A stretch of 64,000 nucleotides of DNA from Sesamum alatum (taxonomy: Eukaryota > Streptophyta > Magnoliopsida > Lamiales > Pedaliaceae), in NCBI GenBank assembly GCA_034509735.1, contig JACGWO010000001.1:27531966-27595965 (forward strand). The letters run 5' to 3'. Of this stretch, positions 12,013-23,482 are shown piece after piece. The notes beneath the pieces were generated by a model. It worked only from the letters and a program-made list of their open reading frames with translations, searched no databases and was not told the DNA's origin. The translations under genes and the position numbers were made by a program. Position 1 is the stretch's first letter, and each line of letters opens with the position of its first letter.

Positions 12013-14397
12013 TGTAACACTCCCTACAGTACAACACCTAGTTACCACTAATTAATCTTTCATCTCATATCAACTCATTCTATAACGTAATATAAATTAT
12101 ATTTTATGAATATAACAAATATATATACATATATATACGACCTGAGATAATCAACATCGCCAAACTTTATCTATATACTTCCCATAATTGTACATAACTT
12201 AACAAAAACTTGACCAACCACCCACTGTCCAGAATTTTACAACAAACTCTACAACCCTAGGATGTTTATGTTACATAACTCAAAACTTCCACCTCTGATG
12301 TCACGGCTGACCCACCTATTCAGTGTCACAGCACGACTCAAGATCCAATAGTATTAGTCCGTGCGACCTATCTCCTGAAACATATGTGGCAAGGAATGAG
12401 CTGCCTACTCAATAAGTATAGCCTTTCGGTCTATATATAAGTATACGAGCGACCAATCAAGTATAAAACAAGTATACCAACACAATCCAACATGCGACAT
12501 ACATTACAGCAGATACGAAATCACATACCTACAATAAGATATCAACTCAAGACATATTAGAGGCAATTTAGTTGTTTCCTTAGGGCCCTGCTTAACCAAC
12601 CTGGAGTGCATCACTCAATGAGCTTAGCCGGCTATCACCATCATCATCGTCACAATCACAATACTCTCTTTTTTTTTTCTTTTCCACTCTCTTTTCTTTT
12701 CTGATATCACATAGTACACAGCTCGTGTGTATCCCATCCTCACTGATATCACACAGCACTCAGCTCGTGTGTATCCCATCATCTCCATTGATCAATGACA
12801 GCACACAGCTCGTCATCGATCGTATTATTGTAAGCCATTGAGTATGCTCCCCAGTTAGTTAAGCCACCGTTTCATTTAATAATCATTCACTCGTTAATAT
12901 CATTCCTATTTGATTTCATATCACAATCGATTATACAACCCCACAATCATTCAACCAACATCTGTGCAGCACAATCACACTTTAGCACATAATAGCAATT
13001 CCACAGATATAACGATCATCTTAATCACAATCGACATCCATGATCAAGTATATAAACAATCCATATTTATATCCAATATCTCAATATATATATATATATA
13101 TCCAACATTCAACATAAATACTCACATAAACAATTCATACTCATCTCCTCATAATTATATATATATATATATCCAAAATTCAATATCAAGTTCTCATATA
13201 AGCATATAAATATATATTTATATCCAACAATTTATATTTATATACATATAAATATATATATATATATAAACCAATTAGCTATAGTTACCTCAAATCTCAA
13301 AAATTGGTCTGTCAACACGAAGGGCTGCTCAACTTCCACTTTATCGTCACGTCCTATAGTAAATTATAATTTATACGATCAATAACTCATAAATATCGTA
13401 AGTTCTAATTAATATATTATATAATATTCGCATTGTTCTATTTATATAGAAATTCAACCCCCCGTTCTATTTTATTTTAAATAACTTAACTTTCTACACT
13501 TCTTAGGTATACTTTTAATTTATCAACTAACTCATACAATTCCATTTATAAAACCTTCATATCATTATAACTACCGGTGTTAATAATATTTCTCACTTAA
13601 ATTATTATAAAAATCTTTATATTTTGTTAAATAACTTTTCAATAATATTTCTATTAATTTCTATCAATTCCTCGCTATTATATAATATGATTAAACACCA
13701 ATATATATATATATAATATTAAGTATTTAGTCAACATACCCGATGAAATTGAATACATTAATTACAATAGTGATTAAATCTAGAAAATCTAGTAATTTAC
13801 TTACCCAATTATAGTAATCTTATATCAAATGTGATATTTAATATAACACTAGTTTAACTAGTCAAACTCATAAAATCTTTCGATTAAATAGTAAATCGGT
13901 CAATATAAACTACATTTAGTAAATGGACTAATTACATATTATAATTATATAAATTAATAAAATTTAAAAAGTAAAAATTTCATACCAGATTTTCGTCTTC
14001 CCGTAGGGAAATCTTGAAATTGAAATGTTGCAGAATTTTTATGTTTGTAATTTGTGTGTTTGACACAAACGCACACATATATATTTTTTATATAATGATA
14101 CATGAGGTGGTGGTGGGGTGACTCCCACCCCACTTTCTCTCTACCTATATATATATTATATTATTGTTATATATATATATATATATTTATCTTTTTATTA
14201 TTATTATTATTATTATTATATTATATATTTATAATTAATATAATTCGCTCCCAAATATTATAATGAATTTCAATTTATTCCATTTAAGTTTTATCATATT
14301 CCAATTTCAACCTATTATTTATTTATAATTAACTCAATTTTTCTTAATAATTACTAATTAATCTCTCAATTATTTATAAAATCCTACGAACGTCACA
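12013..14397 (-). repeat. Gypsy 5' LTR (right copy)
   Basis: 2,385-bp partner of the LTR at 4708-7057, from TGTAACACTCCC to CGTCACA. Differences by eye are scattered substitutions and AT-repeat lengths. Promoter activity is expected in LTRs of this type, but I did not identify a convincing TATA box. The frame at 12910-13209 is AT-rich LTR sequence, not a gene. Confidence 0.93.
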
Positions 14398-15803
14398 TTA
14401 ATAATTATTATGAATAAGAAAATGATATTCATTTGGCTTAAATACTTTGTTTGTGTTCACTTACTGCTTTATATTATTAACTGTTCAATGCACAAGCAAA
14501 GCCATTAGACCAAAACGTCAATCCAAGAAACTGGACTGCGCACAGGATGGCAGGTCATGAAATCAGTTTTTGTGGATCAGTTTGAAACACTCCAAGTCAA
14601 GGGAAATCGAGATAGGGTATCGAGAGTCCTTTTGAGACTTGCATTAAGCGATTGCCAGTCGCGTTTAATTGACAAGTGACGAGGGTCGTCCATGCAATGT
14701 TAATGGGTCAGGCAGCTAGGTGCCAACTGACTGAGGTGACACGTGGGAATCCTCACATGGAAGACCTTGAGTAGGATCGGTTGGTATGACCTGTATTCTC
14801 GATTCTGGCAGTACGGGTTTCATCCTAAAACTTGAGGGACTACTGTGGTCACATACACACCATGCATGTGTCTTAGGTTTGGCAAAAGGCTGCCAAGTCG
14901 AGAGACTCGGTTGTCATTATCCCTATCTAGTGCAGTCAAGATGTGTAGTGTGGACAGTAGGTCCTAAGAGAGGATCCGTCTCCTACCAAAATGATTGACA
15001 GTAATATCTCACTTTTACTCTGAGACTTGTCCTCCATAAATCTGTGGCCACAGTGACTGAACAATAGGATGGGATCCCTATGACGTTTAGTGTGGACGAG
15101 CCAAGACTTAAGTCAAGAATGGGTACCAACGTCCTAAAAGTCCATACCCTATACTATAGCTGTGAAATAGTAGATGGAAGGATAAACGCATTGGAGAGCC
15201 TAAATGTTCATGGCATAATATTCACCTAGTCTCTAGTGCCATAAACTGTTGCTAGACATCCACCCAAGGTGACGGACGAATTTTCTTCATGAGATGATTG
15301 TAGATTCAGCCAAGTCTAGCTGAGGGTGAACCTAAAGAGTCACACACAATCCGCCGGTAACAAGGAATTAATTTAGAATTAATCCCGGGAGGTGGAACAA
15401 GTTAATTCGATTAAATTGGTTCCCCTTTGGTTGGATTGTTGATTCCTTTAATTAGATTAAATGGAATTAACTAATAAATAAGATTTATTAGAAATGAGGA
15501 AATGAGCTTAAAATAAATAAGTATTGATTATTTAAAGCCCTATAGATTATTTAAATAAGATTTAAATATTCCATAAAATAACTCATCAAGGTGATCGACG
15601 GACGAGATTGAAGTAGAGAGATGAAAGGCCAAGATTAGTTTGACTAAGTCCAAAGCCTAATTTGACTAGGATTTGACCTGGTCAAAGTGTGCCTCTTAAT
15701 TAGAGTTTGAAGAGGAATAGGAGTATTCTTCTTCTATAAATACTTATAGAAACACACACACTAGGAGATCATCCTATGAGTGCACACACACACGCACCAC
15801 CGA

Positions 15804-15844
<41 letters not shown>

Positions 15845-16333
15845 CACTCTCTCTCTCGTCCCCTCTCTCCCTTTTCTCCAAGAAAAGCCTAGTTCCTTGT
15901 TTGATACAAGTGGACCCTAGACGGATTGATCACATTAATTAATAACGCTTGGTCGATTCGTCCTCCCTATACACTCCTGATTTCTTGATAGCATGGGGAT
16001 CAACAACTGGTAGGATTGCATGGACGATTTAGAGGGTTCCTATCTTGGAATCTTTGTTGCAAAACGTGGAACAACATGTGTAGCGGTATGAATACGAAAC
16101 TATAACTGGGTAGGTCTTAGTTTCATTTTTCTGTTTTCACCCTATTATGGCCACCATGATATTGCATGTTTACTTTCATCATGAGATACACGGAACACTC
16201 AGGAGGTTCAAGGGAACACCCCTTGAACGTGTATTTACGTTTTAGTATAAGCATGTTTTATTTTTCATGTTTTTTATTTATATCGTGCTTCCGCATTCGC
16301 GCTCCTCCTGGGACGATCCACAATTATCTTTCA
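14398..16333 (+). repeat. Copia A 5' LTR, remaining part
   Basis: Begins with the second copy of TTAAT (14398-14402), then continues the LTR broken at 4707. Ends TATCTTTCA at 16333, one base before the primer site. Aligned by eye with 20591-22559 it is about 92% identical, with a (TC)n run at 15806-15841 that is much shorter in the 3' LTR and no counterpart of the (AG)n run in the 3' LTR. Confidence 0.9.
15735..15742 (+). promoter_or_regulatory. TATA box in copia A 5' LTR
   Basis: TATAAATA, also present at the equivalent place in the 3' LTR (22047-22054). It lies about 600 bp before the LTR end, in line with a long R-U5. CA- and CT-rich microsatellite sequence follows, probably inside the transcribed leader. 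Confidence 0.55.
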
Positions 16334-16334
16334 G

Positions 16335-16346
16335 TGGTATCAGAGC
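16335..16346 (+). other. Copia A primer binding site (tRNA-iMet)
   Basis: TGGTATCAGAGC one base after the end of the 5' LTR; complementary to the 3' end of initiator methionine tRNA. Confidence 0.92.
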
Positions 16347-16975
16347 CCGGTTCTGTGTATAGGCCTACAGTTTTTTGTGCTATATGTGTAAAGCATGATT
16401 TACGTTGCTTTAATTTACGTTTGAAGCATGCTGTAAATTTCATGGATTCATCCCTTGAAATTTGCACGAGATATTGGTTTTCTTGGTTTCTTAAAAAACA
16501 TGGCAGAAAATAATAACGGAATTGAAAAACGGCGAACGCGGCAGCCGCCGGCATACCGCGCGCACAGGCAACAGGTGCCTGCCGGCCCCACGCGCAGGAA
16601 GCACGACCAGGAAGCACACCTACAGCTCGCAGTGTGCATGGCCATGCGCGCGTAGGCAGAGGAGCCTGCGCACGCAAGCAGTAGGTGGCGCTGCCAGCCG
16701 CGCGCGCGCGACAGGCAGATGCGCGGCCAGTCAGAACGTGTGCGCAGGGTAGCATTGCCAGGCACGCGCGCGCAGGCTCCATGGCAGGGCAGTGCGCACA
16801 GGCAAGGGCGCTTGTGCGTGGCCGCGCAACCAACGCGCGCAGGTAGGGAGATCCAGCCTGCCTGTGGCCGCCCGAGCAAAAGGCACGGCCAAGCGCGCGC
16901 GTACGCAGGTAGGGATCCCTGCACGCGTGGGCAGGTGGCAGGCTGGGCCTGCCGACCTGTGTGTCTAGCCAGGGC
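16347..16975 (+). other. Copia A leader with a striking GC-rich tract
   Basis: About 170 bp of ordinary AT-rich leader is followed, from about 16524 to 16978, by roughly 450 bp dominated by GC, CGCGCG and GCAGG words, in a window that is otherwise AT-rich. Related short units recur, for example GCGCAGGTAGGGA at about 16836 and again, varied, near 16905. Where copia B has the gag N-terminal domain, copia A passes from this tract straight into the later part of gag, so the N-terminal coding region is missing. Long open frames here on both strands (minus 16324-16995 and 16448-16924, plus 16719-17003) are a side effect of few AT-rich stop codons. Confidence 0.6.
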
Positions 16976-17841
16976 GCCGATAACGAGAAGTACATTGATG
17001 TGATCCTTCAGTCACTCCCACCCTCCTTCGACCAATTTATTGTTAACTACAACATAAATGCTCTTAAGAAGGGCATCCATGAGTTGATCAATATATTGGT
17101 GCTATACGAGGCAACGACCATAATGTCTACGCACTCGGTATTGTTTGGAAAGGCTTTGACAAGGCGAAAGGCAAGGCTGCCGAACGTTGGGAAAGGAAGA
17201 AGGGAAAGGGAGAGGCCATCACAGTCGCTGCCGATGCTAGGAGTGTTCCCGTTGCCAAAGTGGGGAAAGGCAAAGGGAAAAGGAAGGTTAACTCTAAGCA
17301 ACAGTCGATGGCAAATGACATATGTATTCATTGTCATGAGAAAGGGCATTGGAAGAGGGATTGCCCCAAACTCCTTTCCAAGCAAGGTACGTTTGTGATT
17401 GAAGTTAATATGGTCACTAATTGTGCCTCTTGGGTATTGGATACCGGCTGTGGAGTTCACATTTGCAATGACTTGCAGGAGCTGAAAAGAAGCAGAAAAC
17501 TGAGTAACGGCGATATAGTCCTAAAGCTTGGCAATGGCAAGGTCGTTGCTACAGAAGCAGTAGGAACCGCAAGCTTAGTAGTTAGTAATCATGGTAGGAT
17601 AGATTTTGGGGAATGTTATTATATACCTAGCATGATCAAAAATATCATTTCCATTCCATTGTTAGACAATAGTGGTTATGAATTTTTTATCAATAAAAAT
17701 TATTTTTATTTGATGAAGGGTGGATTTGCTCATCTGCTTGGTACACTTAATAACGGACTTTATATCCTGCAAAAGTCTAATTTTATTATGAATGCTCAAC
17801 ACAAACGCAAAATAGATAGTCACGTGAACGCACAGCTGTGA
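16976..17841 (+). pseudogene. Copia A gag C-terminal part, zinc knuckle and protease
   Basis: The first part matches copia gag (NEKYIDVILQSLPPSFDQF... INALKKGIHELINIL), then the frame shifts near 17150. From 17260 it is open again: CCHC knuckle CIHCHEKGHWKRDC, then the aspartic protease motif ASWVLDTGCGVHICNDLQ (about residues 56-73 of this stretch). It ends at a TGA (17839-17841) where copia B has Trp followed by HARLGHIS, so the stop is probably a TGG to TGA change. Confidence 0.85.
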
Positions 17842-18704
17842 CATGCAATGCTAGGTCACATCTCTCAAGAAAGGATGAAGAAGTTGGTAGACTCAAATAA
17901 CCTAGAGGTTGGGGACTTGAGCAATCAATCAACCTGTGAATCATGCCTTAAAGGCAAAATGACCAAGGGTCCCTTTGTAGGACAAAGTAGGCTTGCCACA
18001 GGTCTGTTGGCCTTGGTCCATACGGACGTGTGTGGACCACTAAGGACACAAGCCAGAAGTGGTTTCTCTTACTTCATAACATTCACCGATGATCACTCAC
18101 GGTACGGTTATGTTTACCTAATGAGGTACAATGTGAGAAGCTCTTGAGAGGTTTAAAGACATTAGACTTGAAGATGAGAACCAAAACGAGTGCAAAATAA
18201 AATTCCTATGGTAGACCAAGGCGGCGAGTACCTTAGTGGCGAGTTTTTCGATTATCTAAAAGAAAACGGTAGTCTCTGAATGGATACCTCCCGAGACACC
18301 GCAGTTAAACGGTGTCTCTGAAAGGAGGAATCGAACCCTATTAGACATGGTCCGATCCATGATGAGTTTTTTCCGAACTGCTCTTGTCTTTTTGGGGCTA
18401 CCTACTGGAAACAACAGCCAAGTTACTAAACTTAGCGCCCATCAGTGCTGTGACCCAAACACCATATGAGATATGGCACGGCAAGCCTGCTTCCTACAAA
18501 TACTTGAGAGTGTGGGGTAGCCCTCCATATGTCCAGAGATTAGTGGGAGACAACTTAGAATCAAGGTCTAGCTTGTGCAGGTTCATTGGATATCCTAAGG
18601 AAACTGCAGGTTATTACTTTTATGACCCCTCGGAACAGAAAAGCCTTTGTTTCAAGGAATTCAGTGTTCTTGGAGAAAGGTTTTCTAATGGATGTCCAAC
18701 GTGA
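17842..18704 (+). pseudogene. Copia A integrase
   Basis: Same frame continues as HAMLGHISQERMKKL (GAG-pre-integrase zinc region with CESCLKGKMTK), then the core with LVHTDVCGPL and FITFTDDHSRYGYVYLM. The stretch 18148-18390 is shifted and stopped, though YLSGEF-like and PETPQLNGVSERRNRTLLDM-like pieces can be read across frames. It becomes open again at 18384 (LLETTAKLLNLAPISAV... PYEIWHGKPASYKYL, RVWGSPPYVQRLVGD). It is not functional. Confidence 0.85.
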
Positions 18705-19872
18705 TGAACCATTCCTTGAGGAATCAAGTGAGACGCATCAGTCATCAGCGCCAAAAGTTGCGGATACCTCACTTAGAGGTTTTAGGATAAATACCCAACA
18801 GGTCGATCCACCTTGCGAGGATCAACATGCCCGGCATGTCGAACGACCTCATGAGGAGCCAACCATGGTACCTGAACCGCCAGCTCCTGTCATATCTGCA
18901 CCCGCAGTAACCACTGACGTTCCTGTCCTTCGTAGGTCAGCTAGAGTGCCTCACCCTCCTGTGAGGTATGGCTTCTTAAGCGTGACCGGTCAGTTGGATA
19001 AGGATCCTAAGACATACGGGGATACGATGTCGGACATCGACTCAGGAAAGTGGCTTGAGGCCATAAAAGTCATAATGGACTCCATGAGCACAAACCAAGT
19101 GTGGACACTTGTAGACCCACCCAAAGGCGTTATACCAGTCGGGTGTAAATGGGTCTACAAGCGTAAACTTGGCCTTGATGGAGAAGTTACAACCTTCAAA
19201 GCCAGGCTAGTGGCAAAAGGTTACACTCAACGAACCGGGGCCGACTTTGAGGATACTTACTCGCCAGTAGCCATGGCTAAGTCCATTCGGATCATGCTTG
19301 CCATAGCTACATGGTATGACTATGAAATATGGCAGATGGACATGAAAACGACATTCCTCAATGGTTTCATTGAGGAAGAGATCTATATGGATCAGCCGGA
19401 GGGATTCACTGTTGTTGGAGAAGAGTAGAAAGTTTGTCGTCTCCAAAAGTCCATCTATGGCGTCAAACAAGCATCCCGTAGTTGGAACATTCACTTTGAT
19501 GAAGTCATACAAGGATATGATTTTATCAAAAATGAATATGACCCTTGTGTATACAAGAAGGTCAGTGGGAGCTCTTTAGTGTTCGTAGTGCTTTATGTGG
19601 ACGACATTCTGCTCATTGGGAATGACGTTAGAATGTTAGGTGACACAAAAGCATGGTTATCCACACAATTTTCCATGAAGGATTTGGGTGAAGCTTCCTA
19701 CATTCTAGGCATCCAGATTGTCAGGGACAGATCAAAGAGAATATTAGGACTAACCCAGAACTTGTATGTGGAGAAAATCTGTAAAAGATTTAGCATGGAT
19801 AACTCCAAAAAGAAGTTTCCTTCCCATGAGGCATGGGATCAAGTTGTCCAAGAAACAGTCTCCCAAGACTAA
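18586..19872 (+). pseudogene. Copia A reverse transcriptase
   Basis: Starts with the low-conservation linker, then RT: NQVWTLVDPPKGVIPVGCKW, VYKRKLGLDGEVTTFKARLV, YSPVAMAKSIRIMLAIA, IWQMDMKTTFLNG. An in-frame TAG at 19426-19428 replaces the Gln seen in copia B. The same frame then gives SIYGVKQASRSWN and the catalytic VLYVDDILLIGND. A frameshift between about 19800 and 19860 leads to the RNase H part in another frame. Confidence 0.9.
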
Positions 19873-19888
19873 TGAGGAACTTTAAAGG

Positions 19889-20576
19889 ATGAAGACCATC
19901 CCCTATGCTTCTGCCGTGGGTAGCATCCAATACGTCGTCCACTGCACGAGGCCTGACATCGCTTACGGCTTGAGTGTAACTAGTAGATATCAGTCCTATG
20001 AAGGTGAGACACATTGGAGTGCAGTCAAGAGCATCATTAAGTACCTGAGAAGGACTAAGGATATGTTCTTGGTCTGTGGCAATGGAGAGTTGATTCGGGA
20101 AGGCTTTAGCGACGCTAACTTCCAGACGGACGACGACAATGCCAAGTCTCAATTAGGCTATGTGTTCTGACTCAATGGTGGTGTGGTAGCTTGAAAACGT
20201 TCCATGTAGGAAACCACAACTGATTCCACCGCTGAGGTCGAATACATAGCAGCTTCCGAAGCTGCCAAGGAAGCGGTCTGGATGAGAAACAACATCCAAG
20301 AGTTGGGTGTGGTGCCTAGCATTGCCGAGCCCGTTGTTATCTTCTGTGATAACAACGGAGCAATATTGCAAAGAAAGGAACCAAGATCTCATCATCAACT
20401 CAAGCACATACTTAGACGCTACCACCTTTTAAGGGAAATGGTAGGAAGAGGTGACGTTCGGAGGGACCGAGTCAGCTCAGCAGACAACACAGCAGATCCA
20501 TTGACAAAGTTCACAAATTGCTCACAAGCAACATCTTGAAAAGATGGGGATAAGGCATATGGGCGATTGGCTTTAG
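19889..20576 (+). pseudogene. Copia A RNase H and end of pol
   Basis: YASAVGSIQYVVHCTRPDIA, then the RNase H region (FSDANFQTDDDNAKSQ, EYIAASEAAKEAVWM, FCDNNGAI, ADPLTKF). In-frame stops at 20168-20170, 20192-20194 and 20207-20209. Comparison with copia B suggests C-to-T or G-to-A changes at these codons. A further shift near 20540 precedes the C terminus LEKMG...HMGDWL, which ends about 20576, just before the polypurine stretch. Confidence 0.88.
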
Positions 20577-20590
20577 GTCAAGTGGGAGAT

Positions 20591-20702
20591 TTTTAGAATA
20601 GGTGACCGTGAAGCGAATCTGATTGTGCTTATGTCACCTATGTCTGACAGTTTCGGTGTTTTAATAATTATTATGAATGAGAAAGTGATATTCATATGGC
20701 AT

Positions 20703-20739
<37 letters not shown>

Positions 20740-22559
20740 ATATTTTGTTTGTGTTCACTTACTACTTTATATTATTAATTGTTCAATGCACAAGCAAAGC
20801 TCACACACCGAAACGTCAATCCAAGAAACTAGACTGCGCATAGGATGGCAAGTCATGAAATCAGTTTATGTGGATCGGTCTGAAACACTCCAAGTCAAGG
20901 GAACTCGAGATAGAGTACCGAGAACCTGTTTGAAACTTGCACTAAGTGATTGCAGTCGCGTTTCATCGATACGTGACGAGGTTCGTCCATGCAATATTAG
21001 TGGGTTAGCCAGCTAGGTTCCAACTGACTAAGGTGGCTCATGGGAATCGTCGTATGAAAGACCTTGAGTAGGGTCGGTCGGTATGACTTGTATTCCCGAT
21101 TCCAGCAGTACGGGTTTGATCCTAAGATTTGAAGGACTACTGTGGTCATATACACACCATGCATGTGTCTCAGGTTTGGCAAAAGGCTACCAAGTCGAGA
21201 GACTCGGTTGTCATAATCCCTGTCTAGTGCAGTCAAAATGTGTAGTGTGGATAGTAGGTCCTAAGAGAGGATCCGTCTCCTGTCAAAAAGATTGACGGTA
21301 ATGTCTCACTTTTACTCTGAGACTCGTCCTCCATAAATCTGTGGCCACAACGACTGAATAATGGGATGGGATCCTGTGAGGTTTAGTGTGGATGAACCAA
21401 GGCTTAAGTCAAGAATGGGTACCAACGTCCCAAAGGTCCATACCCTATTACTATAGCAGTGAGATAGTAGATGGAAGGATAAACGTATTGGAGAGCCTAA
21501 ATGTTCACGCCATAATATTCACCTAGTCTCTAGTGTCATGGATTGTTACCAGACAACCACCAACCCATGGTGACGGACGAATTCGCTTCATGAGATAAAT
21601 GGAGATTCGGTGAAGCTAGCTGAGGGTGAACCTAAAGAGTCACACACAATCCACCGGTAACAAAAGAATTAATTTAAAATTAATCCCGGGAGGTGGAAAA
21701 ATTTAATTAGATTAAATTGGTTCCCCTTTTCTTGGACTGTTGATTTCTTTAATTAGATTAAATGGAATTAATCAATAAATAAGATAATTAGAAATGAGGG
21801 AATGGGCTTAAAATAAATAAATATTAATTATCTAAAGCCCTATGGATTATTTAAATAAGATCTAAATATTCCACAAAATAATCCATCAAGATGATGGACG
21901 GACGAGATTGAAGTAGAAAGATGAACGACCAAGATTAGTTTGACTAAGTCCAAAGCCTAATTTGACTAGGATTTGAGTAGGTCAAAATCTTAGTCTAAAT
22001 GTACCTCTTAATTAGAGTTTGAAGAGGAATAGGAGTATTCTTCTTCTATAAATACTCATAGAAGCACACACACACGCACACAACACCAAGTCCTCTCCCT
22101 CTCTCGTCCCCTCTCTCCCTTTTCTCCAAGAAAAGCCTAGTTCCTTGTTTGATACAAGTGGACACTAGACAGATTGATCACGTTAATTAATAACGCTTGG
22201 TCGATTCGTCCTCCCTATACACTCTTGATTTCTTGCTAGCACGGGAGAACTGGTAGGATTGCATGGACGCTTTAGAGGGTTCCTATCTTGGAATTTTTGT
22301 GGAAAAACGTGGAACAACGCGTGTAGTGGTACGAAGATAAAACTACGACCTGGTAGGTCTTAATTTTATTTTTTCGTTTCCACCCTATAGCCACCATGAT
22401 ATTGCATGTTTACTTTGATCATGAGATACACCAAACACCCAAGAGGTTCAAGGGAACACCCCTTGAACGTGTATTTACGTTTCAGTATAAACATGTTTTA
22501 TTTTTCATGTTTTTTATTTATATCGCGCTCCTCCCGGGATGATCTACAACTATCTTTCA
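20591..22559 (+). repeat. Copia A 3' LTR
   Basis: Starts TTTTAGAATAGGTGACCG (first bases mutated from TGTTAG) right after a purine-rich stretch, and ends TATCTTTCA at 22559, followed by the CATGG duplication. Compared with the 5' LTR it has an extra (AG)n tract at 20704-20732 and a much shorter CT tract near 22095. TATA box TATAAATA at 22047-22054. Confidence 0.92.
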
Positions 22560-22564
22560 CATGG

Positions 22565-23428
22565 CACTAGAGACTAGATGAATGTTGGCGTGATCATTTA
22601 GGCTCCCGAGTTCCATACAGGTAGGGTCCTCCATCTATCGTCCTGGACTTAGTTTAAGGCATCGAATTGGGCATCGGTCCCCATCCTAGACTAGCCACTA
22701 TGCTAAATACTTGAGATTGCGTTTGCTCCATTGTACGACATAGAAAACCATTTCCTATTCGACCAATTACTATGGGCATAGATTTTAAGAGCATGAACGC
22801 GTCTCCAAGTACATAAGAGATACCATTGTCACATACTGATGGGGGACAGATTCTCTTCCTGGACCCCACCGTCCTTACTACACATTCTGACTGCACTGGA
22901 CAAGGCTTATAATGATCATGTCCTTAACATGGTCACCTCTCGTCAAATCCAAGATACAGATACTTTATGTATGTGACTGTCATGGTTTCTCAAGTTTGAG
23001 GACTACTCCCTTACTATAACAGTTCAGTCAGTTCGACAATCAGTCAACCAACCCAATAAGATAGCATAGACATCCAACGTCTATTACCAATGAAACACAG
23101 GACTCATCCGATTTAGTCCAAGTCTCTATAGGATTCTCGATGCCCAGTCTCGAGGTCATCAACTTGGAACATTTCGGACCAACCCTCATAAGTTGGTTTC
23201 GTAGCTGCCATCCAATAGCAACCCAGCTACATAGGTTATCCAATTGGTCTGTGGGCATCTATTGTGACGTTAAAGCATTGTTTAACATAATCAGTAAGTA
23301 CAACAGATACATATGCCAAGGATGAATATTTTCCATATTCATCAAGACAATATCCACTTTAATAAAGATTGCTTGAATGGTTCCCAAAACTGCCAATCGA
23401 AGTGTCTTTTAGGTCACCTATTCCAAAA
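22565..23428 (-). repeat. Copia C 3' LTR, right part
   Basis: Resumes the antisense LTR interrupted at 4632. It ends at 23428 with a mutated CACCTATTCCAAAA (family: CACCTATTCTAACA) and is followed at once by the antisense polypurine sequence of a copia body, so this is the 3' LTR of an antisense element. The open frames in it are repeat sequence. Confidence 0.8.
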
Positions 23429-23482
23429 ATCTCCCACTTGACCTAAAGCTAATCACCTATGTCTTTCAAATTAATCTGATCA
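23429..23482 (-). mobile_element. Copia C body, first fragment (polypurine tract and pol end)
   Basis: ATCTCCCACTTGACCTAAAG is the same antisense pol end and polypurine tract as in copia B (41181-41200). It is interrupted after GATCA (23478-23482) by the solo LTR and resumes at 25721. Confidence 0.8.

Larger units (their letters stand above)
4708..14397 (-). mobile_element. Ty3/gypsy chromovirus-type retrotransposon (Tekay/Del-like), nearly complete
   Basis: Antisense element of 9,690 bp with two long LTRs (2,350 and 2,385 bp), primer site next to the right LTR, polypurine tract next to the left LTR, and gag-protease-RT-RNase H-integrase-chromodomain in the Ty3 order. The target duplication TTAAT is perfect (4703-4707 and 14398-14402); removing the element restores the copia A LTR exactly as in its 3' copy. 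The C-terminal chromodomain and overall pol sequence fit the Tekay/Del lineage. LTR copies look about 96-97% identical by eye, so the insertion is fairly young. The coding region has one stop codon and four frameshifts. Confidence 0.95.
4633..22559 (+). mobile_element. Ty1/copia retrotransposon A, decayed, interrupted by a gypsy element
   Basis: Full structure in sense orientation: 5' LTR (4633-4707 and 14403-16333), primer site 16335-16346, gag-pol remains 16976-20576, polypurine stretch near 20580-20590, 3' LTR 20591-22559. Perfect 5-bp target duplication CATGG at 4628-4632 and 22560-22564. Pol order is protease, integrase, reverse transcriptase, RNase H, the Ty1/copia order. LTRs of about 2 kb suggest the Angela/Tork side of plant copia elements, but I did not classify it formally. 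Several in-frame stops and frameshifts make it inactive. Without the nested gypsy element the unit would be about 8.2 kb. Confidence 0.92.

Noticed and set aside
16324..16995. 223-codon minus-strand frame and overlapping frames in the GC-rich tract
   Set aside because: They exist because the tract lacks AT-rich stop codons. Composition is Ala/Arg/Cys-rich low complexity with no domain, antisense to the copia A leader.
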